In this document: positions 1 through 6,988 of the stretch, in pieces
Layout: each line of letters begins with the position of its first letter
Position numbering within the stretch: position 1 is the stretch's first letter
Assembly (NCBI GenBank): GCA_947372405.1
Contig: CANBTO010000123.1
Coordinates: 1 to 11,056 of the forward strand
DNA: 11,056 nt
Source of the DNA: Verrucomicrobiaceae bacterium
GTDB taxonomy: Bacteria > Verrucomicrobiota > Verrucomicrobiae > Verrucomicrobiales > Akkermansiaceae
Direction: 5' to 3'
Position numbers and translations under genes: made by a program
Notes under the pieces: model-generated
Databases searched by the model: none
The model's input: only the letters and a program-made list of their open reading frames with translations
What the model was told of the DNA's origin: nothing

Positions 1-421
1 TGTCCATCAACACATTGTGGCCGATGAAAACCACCAACTGGTAACGACCGGAAACCGCCGCTTCTTGAAATGCGACATAGCAGTCCCGCAAGTTGGAACC
101 TCGCCAGGCTTCGGCCACCAGCACTGCACCGCGTGTCTTGTGATGGAAAACCAGGGTTTCGAGTATACGCGGGTCAGCGCCGGTCGAAGGCCCCGACTCA
201 GGCTTCCAGCTGGCACTCGCCTTGAACCACGACTTCAGTCCTTCCGTGCAGCCCCAATAGAGATTGGCGTCAGGACGGTTGCCGTCGCCGATTTTTACCG
301 GGATTTTCGCGATGCCTTGGGTTGCATTGTCGGCAAGACCGACAAAGACGCCAATGCGTATTTCACCCAACGCAGCGACGGTAAAGACCAAGCCAGTCAA
401 GAGAACGCGGAGACCTATCAC
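1..421 (-). CDS. Secreted protein of unknown function, 3' end outside window
   Basis: An open frame runs from a GTG at 421 to the left edge (140 codons, no stop). An in-frame TAA lies 13 codons upstream of the GTG, and no ATG is available between them. Residues 1-19 look like a signal peptide: a short basic start with Arg5, a hydrophobic stretch, then Ala-Leu-Gly before Glu20. The mature part starts with a beta-strand-like segment (IRIGVFVGLADNATQGI) and contains YWGC near residue 60. Later come VLVAEAWRGSNLRDC and, at the edge, YQLVVFIGHN. It reads as a folded alpha/beta protein with sensible composition, unlike the opposite-strand frame. I do not know a function; it resembles uncharacterised exported proteins that I associate with Bacteroidota and Verrucomicrobiota, from memory only. 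It diverges from the beta-propeller gene at 520. The coding call is fairly sure, the exact start less so. Confidence 0.72.
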   Translation of the reverse strand, partial: MIGLRVLLTGLVFTVAALGEIRIGVFVGLADNATQGIAKIPVKIGDGNRPDANLYWGCTEGLKSWFKASASWKPESGPSTGADPRILETLVFHHKTRGAVLVAEAWRGSNLRDCYVAFQEAAVSGRYQLVVFIGHNVLMD

Positions 422-427
422 GCATGC

Positions 428-456
428 AGAATGATGTGGCCTGTTGTGACTGGCAA
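428..456 (-). promoter_or_regulatory. Possible promoter of the left-edge secreted protein
   Basis: On the minus strand, TTGCCA (451-456) matches the -35 consensus at 5 of 6 positions. It is followed after 17 bases by CATTCT (428-433), a weak -10 with 3 of 6 matches. Transcription would begin about at the GTG codon at 421, giving a leaderless or nearly leaderless message. That agrees with the lack of any Shine-Dalgarno sequence there. The weak -10 makes this tentative. Confidence 0.22.
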
Positions 457-519
457 AGCGTTAAATCCGCCCCCGTCATTCGATTGACCGCACCCGGCCC
501 GGCAGTCAGCATCCCCCGC

Positions 520-1656
520 ATGCACTCCTCAAGGATTCGCCGGTCGTTCGATCTTCATTTCGCTTTCTTCATTGCGATGGCAGTATGGCTCCCGCATTTT
601 TCACGCGCCGCCGATGAGCCGCGCGAGCATCATTACCTCTATGTCGCCACGCCGGGCATCCGCAATGAGTTGAAATATGGCGGCCACGGTGTGCTCGTGT
701 TCGACATCGATGACGGACACAAGTTCGTGCGGCGCATTCGCTCCGCCGGTATCGCGGAAAACGGCCAACCGGACAATGTGAAAGGAATCTGCGCGAGCGC
801 GCCCTTGCAGCGCCTGTATGTGAGCACCATCGGGGAACTGATTTCCTTCGACCTCACGAGCGACGCCATCGTTTGGGAGAAAAAATACGACGGCGGTTGC
901 GACCGAATGGCCATCTCGCCCGACGGGAAAACCATCTATCAGCCAAGCTTCGAGCGCGACCACTGGCATGTGCTCGACGCGGCGACCGGCGATGTGCTGG
1001 CCCGCGTGGAGCCGAACCCCGGCGCGCACAACACGAACTACGGAGCCGATGGCAATGAAGCGTATCTCGCCGGTCTGCACTCGCCGACACTCGCGATTGC
1101 AGACACAACTACTCACAAGATCGTCCGCCGCGTGGGTCCATTCAGCGCGGAGATCCGCCCTTTCACCGTGAACGGCAGCCAGACGCTGGGATACATGTGC
1201 GTGAATGACCTGTTAGGATTCGAGATCGGCGATTTGAAATCGGGCAAGGTGTTGTCGCGCGTCGAGGTGCAGGGGTTTTCGAAGGGAAAAGTCTCGCGTC
1301 ACGGCTGCCCGAGCCACGGCATAGGACTCACGCCGGATGAAAAGGAAATCTGGGTGTGCGATGCGTTCAACCACCGCATGCATGTTTTCGATGCCACCGC
1401 CACACCACCGAAGCAGGTCGCGAGCATCGAAGTGCGCGAAGAACCGGGTTGGATCACTTTCAGCATCGATGGACGCAACGCCTATCCTTCCACCGGCGAT
1501 GTGATTGATGTCGCCACGCGGAAAATCATCGCCCATCTGACCGATGAAAATGGCACTCCCGTCCACAGCGAGAAAATGCTGGAAATCGACTTTGCGGGCG
1601 GAAAAACCGTGCGGGCCGGATGCCAGTTCGGGATCGGTTCCGTGCGGACGAAGTAA
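520..1656 (+). CDS. Secreted YVTN/YncE-type beta-propeller protein
   Basis: 378 residues from the ATG at 520. This start is chosen because it gives a good signal peptide: Arg-rich residues 5-8, a hydrophobic core at about 12-26, and a cleavage site after Ser-Arg-Ala at 30. The frame is open further upstream (to 424) but that would bury the signal. The mature protein has repeated propeller-blade signatures: ISPDGKTIY then VLDAATGDV (132-159), LTPDEKEIWVCDAFNHRMHVFDA-like blade (270-292), and FSIDGRNAY then IDVATRKII (314-337). These are typical of YVTN-repeat and YncE-like proteins, which form six- or seven-bladed propellers in the periplasm or outside the cell. Ligand or substrate is unknown. 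Five cysteines and the RHGCPSHG segment (260-267) are notable but no metal or haem site can be named. It is followed by a 130-base gap before recN, so it is probably transcribed alone. Confidence 0.85.
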   Translation: MHSSRIRRSFDLHFAFFIAMAVWLPHFSRAADEPREHHYLYVATPGIRNELKYGGHGVLVFDIDDGHKFVRRIRSAGIAENGQPDNVKGICASAPLQRLYVSTIGELISFDLTSDAIVWEKKYDGGCDRMAISPDGKTIYQPSFERDHWHVLDAATGDVLARVEPNPGAHNTNYGADGNEAYLAGLHSPTLAIADTTTHKIVRRVGPFSAEIRPFTVNGSQTLGYMCVNDLLGFEIGDLKSGKVLSRVEVQGFSKGKVSRHGCPSHGIGLTPDEKEIWVCDAFNHRMHVFDATATPPKQVASIEVREEPGWITFSIDGRNAYPSTGDVIDVATRKIIAHLTDENGTPVHSEKMLEIDFAGGKTVRAGCQFGIGSVRTK

Positions 1657-1742
1657 CCGGTCGGTTCGAGCCCATCCAAAGCGAGTTCGCGCTGCAGGGT
1701 TTCCCGATTCGCCATGAAAACATGAGAAACGTCCCCTCGCCA

Positions 1743-1770
1743 TTGATTCCGGCCGGGCAACTTGCATAAT
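1743..1770 (+). promoter_or_regulatory. Putative sigma-70 promoter of recN
   Basis: TTGATT (1743-1748, 4 of 6 to the -35 consensus), a 16-base spacer, and CATAAT (1765-1770, 5 of 6 to the -10 consensus). Transcription would start near 1777, just before the recN ATG at 1787. The earlier in-frame ATG at 1769 lies inside the -10 element, which argues against it as the start. No SOS box (CTG-N10-CAG type) is visible around it. Confidence 0.45.
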
Positions 1771-1786
1771 GCGCGGCAATCACCGA

Positions 1787-3436
1787 ATGCTCACCCTTCT
1801 CAAAATCCGCAATCTCGCCCTTGTCGATGAACTCGTCTGGGAACTCGGCCCGGGTCTCATCGGAGTCACCGGGGAAACCGGTGCCGGCAAATCCGTCATC
1901 GTCGGCGCCCTCAAGCTCGTGCTCGGCGAGCGCGCGGACAAATCGCTCATCCGCACAGGAGAGGACTCGTGTTCGGTCGAAGCCGTCTTCGAACTCGCCA
2001 ATGTCCGGGAAATCAACGCCATCCTCCAGGACGGCGGCCTCGATCCCTGCGATGACACCCAGCTCATCATCCGCCGCGTGATCGGTCAGACCTTGAACCG
2101 CCAGTTCATCAACGACTCGCCCGTCACCCTGGCCCTGCTCAAGCGCCTCGGTGAGCACCTGGTTGACCTCCACGGCCCGCACGACCACCAGTCGCTGCTC
2201 TCCACAGACCGCCAGCTCGCCATGCTCGACGCTTATGGCGGTGCGAACGCGGCCCATGCGACCTATCGCGAAAACCACCGTGCGTGGCGCGCCGCGTCCG
2301 TGATGTTAGAGGAACTCCGCCATGCGGAAAGCGCCAGTGAACAGGAGGTCGAACTGCTGCGGCACCAGATCCAGGAGATCGATGCCGCCGCCATCAAACC
2401 CGGCGACGAACAGGATCTGGAAGACCGCTGGCGCCGCTCCACCAATGCCAGCCGCCTGCTGGAAACCGCCGCCGCCGCGTCCTCGGCGCTCGGCGGCGAG
2501 GATGGCATCCTTTCGCGCCTCGCGGAACTCCAGCGACTTGTCCGCGACCTGGAAAAACTCGATCCCTCGGTCCGAGATTCCACCTCCTCGCTGGAAACCG
2601 CCGTGCTGGAACTCCAGGATCTTGAGGGCAATCTATCAGACTATGCCGGCGAACTCGACATCGATCCAGCCGAGGCAGCCGCGCTCGAAGAACGCGTCAA
2701 CCTCCTGGAATCGCTCAAGCGGAAATACGGACCCACGATGACGGACATCCTCGCCCGCCGCGATGCCGCCGCCGCCCGCCTGGACACCATCGAAAACCGC
2801 GGCGAGAAACTCGAAGCACTCGAATGCGAAGTCGCAGCCCGTCGTGTCGCTCTCGATGCCGCCGGCAAGGCCCTCACCACCGTTCGCCGCAAATCCGCAC
2901 CCAAACTGGCCAAGGAGATTTCCAGCCAGCTCAAGGACCTCGGTTTCAAACAATCCTCGTTCGAAGCTCCGCTGGTCCAGCTAACAGAACCCGGACCGCA
3001 GGGCTTCGAGACCATCGAGTTCCAGTTCGGCCCCAACCCGGGTGAACCGCTGCTTCCGCTGCGCCAGATCGCATCCTCCGGGGAAATCAGCCGCGTCATG
3101 CTCGCCGTGAAATCCGCCCTCGCGGATCAGGATGACACGCCGCTCATGGTGTTCGATGAAATCGACGCCAACGTCGGTGGAGAAGTCGCCCGCGCGGTGG
3201 GTCGCAAGATGGCGGCTCTCGGCACCCGCCACCAGGTCGTGGCCATCACCCACTTCCCGCAGGTGGCCGCCACGGCATCGTTGCACTTCGTCGTGGAAAA
3301 AGAGGTCTCCGGTGGCCGCACCCGCTCGCGACTCTTTCCAGTCAGCGGCGAGACCCGCATCCAGGAACTGGTCCGCATGCTGGGTGGCGGTGGTGAACAG
3401 GCCCGCGCCATGGCCGCCTCACTCCTCAACCTGTAG
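1787..3436 (+). CDS. recN: DNA repair protein RecN
   Basis: 549 residues, the normal length for RecN, an SMC-like ATPase that acts in recombinational repair of double-strand breaks. The start at 1787 gives the family-typical opening MLTLLKIRNLALVDE; an in-frame ATG at 1769 would add six residues. The Walker A motif GETGAGKS is at 29-36. The middle (about 150-400) is rich in charged heptads and is expected to form the coiled coil. The C-terminal head has the ABC-type signature SSGEISR (430-436), Walker B with the catalytic pair in VFDEID (Asp457-Glu458), and the switch His489 in ITHFPQVAA. All motifs needed for ATPase function are present and the frame is intact. The next gene follows within 30 bases in the same direction and may be cotranscribed. 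Confidence 0.97.
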   Translation: MLTLLKIRNLALVDELVWELGPGLIGVTGETGAGKSVIVGALKLVLGERADKSLIRTGEDSCSVEAVFELANVREINAILQDGGLDPCDDTQLIIRRVIGQTLNRQFINDSPVTLALLKRLGEHLVDLHGPHDHQSLLSTDRQLAMLDAYGGANAAHATYRENHRAWRAASVMLEELRHAESASEQEVELLRHQIQEIDAAAIKPGDEQDLEDRWRRSTNASRLLETAAAASSALGGEDGILSRLAELQRLVRDLEKLDPSVRDSTSSLETAVLELQDLEGNLSDYAGELDIDPAEAAALEERVNLLESLKRKYGPTMTDILARRDAAAARLDTIENRGEKLEALECEVAARRVALDAAGKALTTVRRKSAPKLAKEISSQLKDLGFKQSSFEAPLVQLTEPGPQGFETIEFQFGPNPGEPLLPLRQIASSGEISRVMLAVKSALADQDDTPLMVFDEIDANVGGEVARAVGRKMAALGTRHQVVAITHFPQVAATASLHFVVEKEVSGGRTRSRLFPVSGETRIQELVRMLGGGGEQARAMAASLLNL

Positions 3437-3463
3437 TGGCGGCCTGTGACCGTCGGAATTCGC

Positions 3464-4015
3464 ATGCGCCGCCGAACTTACAAAGCCGTTCCCGAGCCCG
3501 TCGACGCCCCGGCTGGTGATCTGGCAAGAGCGCTCGGCCTGCCGGGCCTGACGCCGGATGCCGCGCGACTCGTCATCGGCCGCAGGGAATGGCTGGCCCT
3601 GCCGGAATTTGGCGCGTTTCCCCTCAACGCCAAAACCGACAGCGGTGCCCGTGGATCGAGCCTGCATGCGGAAAACATCACGCTTCTTCCTGACGGAGCC
3701 AACGTCAGCTTCACCACCTACAACCACAACGGCCAGGCCATATCCTGCGTGGCTCCCGTCGCTCGTTTCGGCCACGTCCGCAGCTCCACCGGCATTGCCC
3801 GAAAACGCATTTTCATCCAAACCACCGCGGCCCTTTGCGGCGGTTTCCGCTGGAGCATCCTCGTGAGTCTCGCCAACCGCGCGGACATGCTCTGCCCGCT
3901 TCTGCTCGGCCGCCGCGCCCTTGCCGGATACTTCCTCATCGACCCGCTCGGCAACCACCTGCTCGGGACACGCCGCCAGCTCGAGAAGGAAATCCGGGAA
4001 TCCACCGGCACCTGA
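3464..4015 (+). CDS. RimB/Zn_protease-family retropepsin-like protein
   Basis: 183 residues from the ATG at 3464; a GTG in frame at 3446 would add six residues, and no Shine-Dalgarno sequence decides between them. The family pattern is clear: IGRREWLALPEFG (38-50), a retropepsin-like active-site segment KTDSGARGSSLHA (57-69) with Asp59-Ser60-Gly61, VRSSTGIARKRIFI (105-118), and LLLGRRALAGYFLID (146-160). This matches the family called putative ATP-dependent zinc protease (PF05618), whose better studied members (RimB) are aspartic-protease-like and work with RimK-type glutamate ligases. No zinc-binding HExxH is present, so the zinc name is misleading. Usual partners, an ATP-grasp ligase and a membrane protein, are not in this window. 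The N-terminal 35 residues are an extension ahead of the conserved domain. Cellular role here is unknown. Confidence 0.85.
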   Translation: MRRRTYKAVPEPVDAPAGDLARALGLPGLTPDAARLVIGRREWLALPEFGAFPLNAKTDSGARGSSLHAENITLLPDGANVSFTTYNHNGQAISCVAPVARFGHVRSSTGIARKRIFIQTTAALCGGFRWSILVSLANRADMLCPLLLGRRALAGYFLIDPLGNHLLGTRRQLEKEIRESTGT

Positions 4016-4106
4016 TTCTGTTAGGTGACGAAGGCGGGCGAAATCCGTTTTTCCAAAGCATGCCAAAATCCGAGACAAACCCTCTTCAGTGCACCGCTCC
4101 ATGATC

Positions 4107-4110
4107 GAGG
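4107..4110 (+). promoter_or_regulatory. Ribosome binding site deciding the sigma factor start
   Basis: GAGG at 4107-4110 lies 8 bases before the ATG at 4119. The alternative in-frame starts, GTG at 4089 and ATG at 4101, have no such sequence upstream. This is one of few visible Shine-Dalgarno elements in the window. Confidence 0.6.
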
Positions 4111-4118
4111 ATAACGAA

Positions 4119-4697
4119 ATGCCCGCTTTGACCGTAGTTCCGGAAGTGAAGACCGCACCCACAGAATGGCGTGAGTGGCTGGAAACCCATGCCCCGAGAC
4201 TGCTGCTTTTCGCCCGCCAGCAGACGCGCTCCCACGAGGATGCGGAGGACGTGCTGCAGGACGCCATCGTCAAGCTCGTCGAGAAAATCCGCAACGATGA
4301 GTTCGTCGGCGGCACCGAGGCCTGGCAGCCATACCTTTACACCACCATCCGCAGACTCTCGATCGACCTCAGCCGCCGGGACGACCGCAGGAAGCGCCGG
4401 GAGGACACTGTGGGCATCGAAGAGGTGGCAGCCAGTCTGGAAACCTTCGATCCATGGTTCGAAAGCGATTCCTCGGATGACGAGACACGCGCCCAGCTCG
4501 AGAGGAAACTCAAGGAGCTGCCTGAAAAATTCTCCGAAGTCATCATCATGAAAATCTGGGGAGAACGCACGTTTTCAGAGATTGGTGAAATTCTCGGCAT
4601 TTCCCAAAACACGGCGGCCTCCCGGTATCGCTACGGTCTTGAAGCCCTCAAGAAAAGTCTCGGTGGCGCCTGGCGCCGCGGCGACCTGTCCCTCTGA
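4119..4697 (+). CDS. ECF-type RNA polymerase sigma factor
   Basis: 192 residues from the ATG at 4119, picked for its Shine-Dalgarno sequence. Region 2 spans about 24-95 and includes the core-binding motif DAEDVLQDAIVKL (41-53) and the promoter-opening segment WQPYLYTTIRRLSIDLSRR (69-87). An acidic, Glu/Asp/Ser-rich linker (about 96-125) follows. Region 4 spans about 126-182, with LKELPEKFSEVIIMKIWGE and the helix-turn-helix TFSEIGEILGISQNTAASR (151-169). Regions 1 and 3 are absent, as expected for ECF (group 4) sigmas. The next gene starts 17 bases after the stop and encodes a single-pass membrane protein, which suggests a sigma/anti-sigma pair. The 103 bases upstream contain no promoter I can name, so self-regulation cannot be shown. 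Confidence 0.93.
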   Translation: MPALTVVPEVKTAPTEWREWLETHAPRLLLFARQQTRSHEDAEDVLQDAIVKLVEKIRNDEFVGGTEAWQPYLYTTIRRLSIDLSRRDDRRKRREDTVGIEEVAASLETFDPWFESDSSDDETRAQLERKLKELPEKFSEVIIMKIWGERTFSEIGEILGISQNTAASRYRYGLEALKKSLGGAWRRGDLSL

Positions 4698-4714
4698 TCC
4701 TCACCATCAAAGTC

Positions 4715-5341
4715 ATGCCATACGATCCAACATCCCTTGAGTCCGAGCTCCGGAAACTGCGTGCGGCTCCGCTTGACGCATCGCTGTTAGAGCGCCTCGA
4801 AGACTGCGTCTCGGACACCATGACCGCTCTCGACGCGCATGAACTCAGCTTCGAGCGCCAGCTTCAAAACTTTGCGCCTGCCGCCTTGCCACCGGCCGTG
4901 TTCGCGGCGCTGGAATCCAAACTCAGCGCCATCCGCTTCCCCGCACAAGGCAACATCGTCGAATTCCCGCTCAAGGAAACCGCGGCCCCGAGCCGCAACC
5001 GTGGCTGGTGGGGTGCCGCCGCGGCCGTCGCGCTCACCGGAGCCCTTGCCGCGCTGCTTGTGCCTCCTCACAAGCCGGATTCCGTTCTAACCGACAACCA
5101 CCCGCACCCCCCGGTTCCCGGCCCGACATATGCCGACAGCCCCTTTGTTCCCGCAGGATACAACCGAGGTCTCAGCGAAGCCAGCGACCAAGGCGTGATC
5201 TGGGGGTCTAACAACCAAGCCCAGCGTGTCCTCAAGGTCGTTTACATGGAACGCTCCACCTTCAAGGATGCCAACGGCCGCACCTGCGAGGTCGAGCAAC
5301 CACGCGTGGAATACATCCTTGTTCCTGCAAAAACCGATTGA
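4715..5341 (+). CDS. Single-pass membrane protein, probable anti-sigma factor
   Basis: 208 residues. The cytoplasmic N-terminal part (1-97) is helical and charged (SLESELRKLRAAPLDASLL), followed by one membrane segment at about 98-117 (GWWGAAAAVALTGALAALLV) after a basic Arg-Asn-Arg. A Pro/His-rich linker (119-137) leads to an outer domain (138-208) ending in a beta-rich tail (KVVYMER, VEYILVPAK). This layout, and its position 17 bases after the ECF sigma gene, is that of a membrane-bound anti-sigma factor. However, the zinc-binding HxxxCxxC motif common in anti-sigma domains is absent, and I recognise no named domain. The function is therefore inferred from context. It could also be a sigma-regulated membrane protein that does not bind the sigma. 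The outer part could sense the envelope or meet the PDZ protein encoded next. Confidence 0.75.
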   Translation: MPYDPTSLESELRKLRAAPLDASLLERLEDCVSDTMTALDAHELSFERQLQNFAPAALPPAVFAALESKLSAIRFPAQGNIVEFPLKETAAPSRNRGWWGAAAAVALTGALAALLVPPHKPDSVLTDNHPHPPVPGPTYADSPFVPAGYNRGLSEASDQGVIWGSNNQAQRVLKVVYMERSTFKDANGRTCEVEQPRVEYILVPAKTD

Positions 5342-5392
5342 TTTCGTTTCACAGACAAATTCCTCAAGCCTCCGCGCTAACTCACCAAAGAT

Positions 5393-6406
5393 ATGAAAAC
5401 GAATCCATTCATCACCTTCACCGCAGGTCTCGCAGCCATGTTGTCAGGCCAGGCATACGCCATCGAAGGCCCTGCGGACGATGCCCCGCCGCCTCCCGCC
5501 GTGGAGTCGAAAACCGAAACCGCTCCCGCCGTGGAAGCCATGCCCGCCGCCAAAACGGAGAAGGCGTATCTTGGCGTGGTTTCCTCCTCGATTCCCGATG
5601 TGCTTGCCGAACACCTCGGCATCAAGGCCGACGAGGGCATTGTTGTCGGTTCCGTCATGCCGGACGGTCCGGCCGCCAAGGCGGGAATCTCGGTCAACGA
5701 CATCATCACCCGCGTCGCTGACCAACCTGTCAATTCATCCCTGGATCTCACCAAACTCGTGGGCGGACGCAAACCCGGCGAGAAGGTCCATCTGGATGTC
5801 ATCCACAAGGGAAAGCCCGCCGGTATCGACGTGACGCTCGGCACTCGCCCGGCAGAGATGGCTGGAATCGATCCGCTCCCGCTGGACAATCTCAATCTCG
5901 AAGGTGTGCCCAAGGATCTCGCGGACCGCGTCCGGGACGCCATCCAGGGAAATATCGGCCGCATCGAAATGCAACTCGGCGGCAATGACGCGAACGATCC
6001 AGCTCCACAACTCGACGACGCGATGCGCGACATCCGCAAACACATGCAGGATGCCATGAAGGACGCCATGAAGGACCTGAATAAGAACAAGGGTGCCGCA
6101 GGCGGCGTCGGCGGCATAGGCGGTATTCCGAAAATCGATGTCCAGCATGGCGCGACCATCCGCATGATGGACGGCAAAGGAAGCGTCGAACTCAAGTCCA
6201 ACGACGGCGGCAAGGAAGTCACTATCCGCGACAAGGAGAACAAAGTGACTTGGAGTGGACCGTGGGACACCGAACAGGACAAGGCCGCCGCGCCGGATGA
6301 AGTCCGTCAGAGAATGTCCCGACTGAATCTCGATACCGATTTCAAGGGCAATGGCCTGCGCCTTCACATGCAGAACATCCCACAGGGTGGAAATAACGGC
6401 GAATGA
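5393..6406 (+). CDS. Exported PDZ-domain protein
   Basis: 337 residues. Residues 1-23 form a signal peptide ending in Ala-Tyr-Ala. A Pro/Ala/Glu-rich linker (24-55) precedes one PDZ domain at about 57-151: YLGVVSSSIPDVLAEHLGI, the ligand-groove and hydrophobic core GIVVGSVMPDGPAAKAGI (82-99), VNDIITRVADQPV, and KPGEKVHLDVIHKGKP. This is the HtrA/DegP type of PDZ, but there is no trypsin-like protease domain, so it is a binding protein and not an HtrA protease. The C-terminal 185 residues hold an amphipathic helical stretch (MRDIRKHMQDAMKDAMKD, 211-228), a Gly-rich hinge (234-245), and a beta-rich segment with no domain I recognise. It follows the membrane protein by 51 bases and is probably in the same transcript, which ends at the terminator beyond its stop. 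A role in sensing or binding misfolded envelope proteins for the sigma module is an inference. Confidence 0.88.
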   Translation: MKTNPFITFTAGLAAMLSGQAYAIEGPADDAPPPPAVESKTETAPAVEAMPAAKTEKAYLGVVSSSIPDVLAEHLGIKADEGIVVGSVMPDGPAAKAGISVNDIITRVADQPVNSSLDLTKLVGGRKPGEKVHLDVIHKGKPAGIDVTLGTRPAEMAGIDPLPLDNLNLEGVPKDLADRVRDAIQGNIGRIEMQLGGNDANDPAPQLDDAMRDIRKHMQDAMKDAMKDLNKNKGAAGGVGGIGGIPKIDVQHGATIRMMDGKGSVELKSNDGGKEVTIRDKENKVTWSGPWDTEQDKAAAPDEVRQRMSRLNLDTDFKGNGLRLHMQNIPQGGNNGE

Positions 6407-6456
6407 TCACATGGATTTCACTGGGTAATGGAGACGCTTGAATGCGTTCATGGAGG

Positions 6457-6494
6457 TCACCCGCGTCGGCAACCCCGGCGCGGGTGAATTTTTT
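6457..6494 (+). terminator. Intrinsic terminator of the sigma/PDZ unit
   Basis: A 13-bp stem pairs 6457-6469 with 6475-6487, perfect apart from one T-G wobble (6466 with 6478). The loop is CAACC. It is followed by A and six Ts (6489-6494). The T-run exists only in the plus-strand sense, so it ends transcription from the PDZ gene. The last T is also the final base of the convergent fabZ stop codon, so the two transcription units abut with no spare sequence. Confidence 0.9.
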
Positions 6495-6928
6495 CAGGAA
6501 ACCGTGCCACTCAGCGTCACACGGGCGCTGGCCAGATTCCGTCCCTGCACGGTGACCTCGCCTTCGATCTGAACCAAGCCTCCCATGCGGCCTTCCAGGC
6601 TCGCCCGGATTTCCAGCACTTCACCCGGCACCGCGGCACCAACGATTTTCGCCGCTCTCACCGCCGTGAGCCGTAGATCGGCCATGGCCGGTATTTCCAC
6701 ATCCGTCTGCGCGACGACTCCGCCGAGTTGGGCGATCGCTTCGATGAGAATCACGCCGGGCATCATCGGCTTTCCCGGGAAATGCCCCTCGAGGAACTCC
6801 TCGTCGCCCCGAATCTGATAGATAGCGGTAGCGTCCCTCCCGGGCCTGAGTTGCGTCAGTTCGTCCACAAACCGGAACGACTTCCCATGCGGAAGGTTTT
6901 CCAGCGCGCTTTTCAAATCCATCTCCAT
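6494..6928 (-). CDS. fabZ: FabZ-type 3-hydroxyacyl-ACP dehydratase
   Basis: 144 residues with the hot-dog dehydratase active site GHFPGKPMMPGVILIEAIAQ (48-67): His49 and Glu63 are the expected catalytic pair. The N-terminal LPHGKSFRFVDE (12-23) corresponds to the LPHRYPFLLVD-type element of FabZ. The enzyme removes water from 3-hydroxyacyl-ACP in fatty acid elongation. The start at 6928 is chosen because CCTCC (6938-6942, GGAGG on this strand) lies 9 bases before it. The ATG at 6934 is only 3 bases from that site; a third ATG is at 6922. The gene follows der by 60 bases in the same direction and may be cotranscribed with it. FabD is encoded 2.4 kb away on the same strand. A dehydratase for another acyl-ACP product is possible. 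Confidence 0.87.
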   Translation of the reverse strand: MEMDLKSALENLPHGKSFRFVDELTQLRPGRDATAIYQIRGDEEFLEGHFPGKPMMPGVILIEAIAQLGGVVAQTDVEIPAMADLRLTAVRAAKIVGAAVPGEVLEIRASLEGRMGGLVQIEGEVTVQGRNLASARVTLSGTVS

Positions 6929-6937
6929 GAACATCAG

Positions 6938-6942
6938 CCTCC
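6938..6942 (-). promoter_or_regulatory. Ribosome binding site of fabZ
   Basis: GGAGG on the minus strand, 9 bases before the ATG at 6928. It decides among three in-frame ATGs at 6934, 6928 and 6922. It is the strongest Shine-Dalgarno sequence I noticed in the window. Confidence 0.6.
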
Positions 6943-6988
6943 GTTAGCTCCGTTGTCACCTGTTCAAAACCATTCCGGATTTCCGGGA

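Noticed and set aside
17..487. Plus-strand open frame of 156 codons at the left edge
   Set aside because: It overlaps the minus-strand frame that has a signal peptide and protein-like composition. Its own product has no recognisable feature, and it overlaps the region ahead of the propeller gene.
1526..2278. 250-codon minus-strand frame opposite recN and the propeller gene
   Set aside because: It runs opposite well-supported RecN coding sequence and shows only the acidic, low-complexity look of an antisense frame.
3446..3463. GTG at 3446 as start of the RimB-like gene
   Set aside because: It cannot be excluded, but ATG at 3464 is the commoner start type, no ribosome binding site favours either, and the extra residues are outside the conserved domain.
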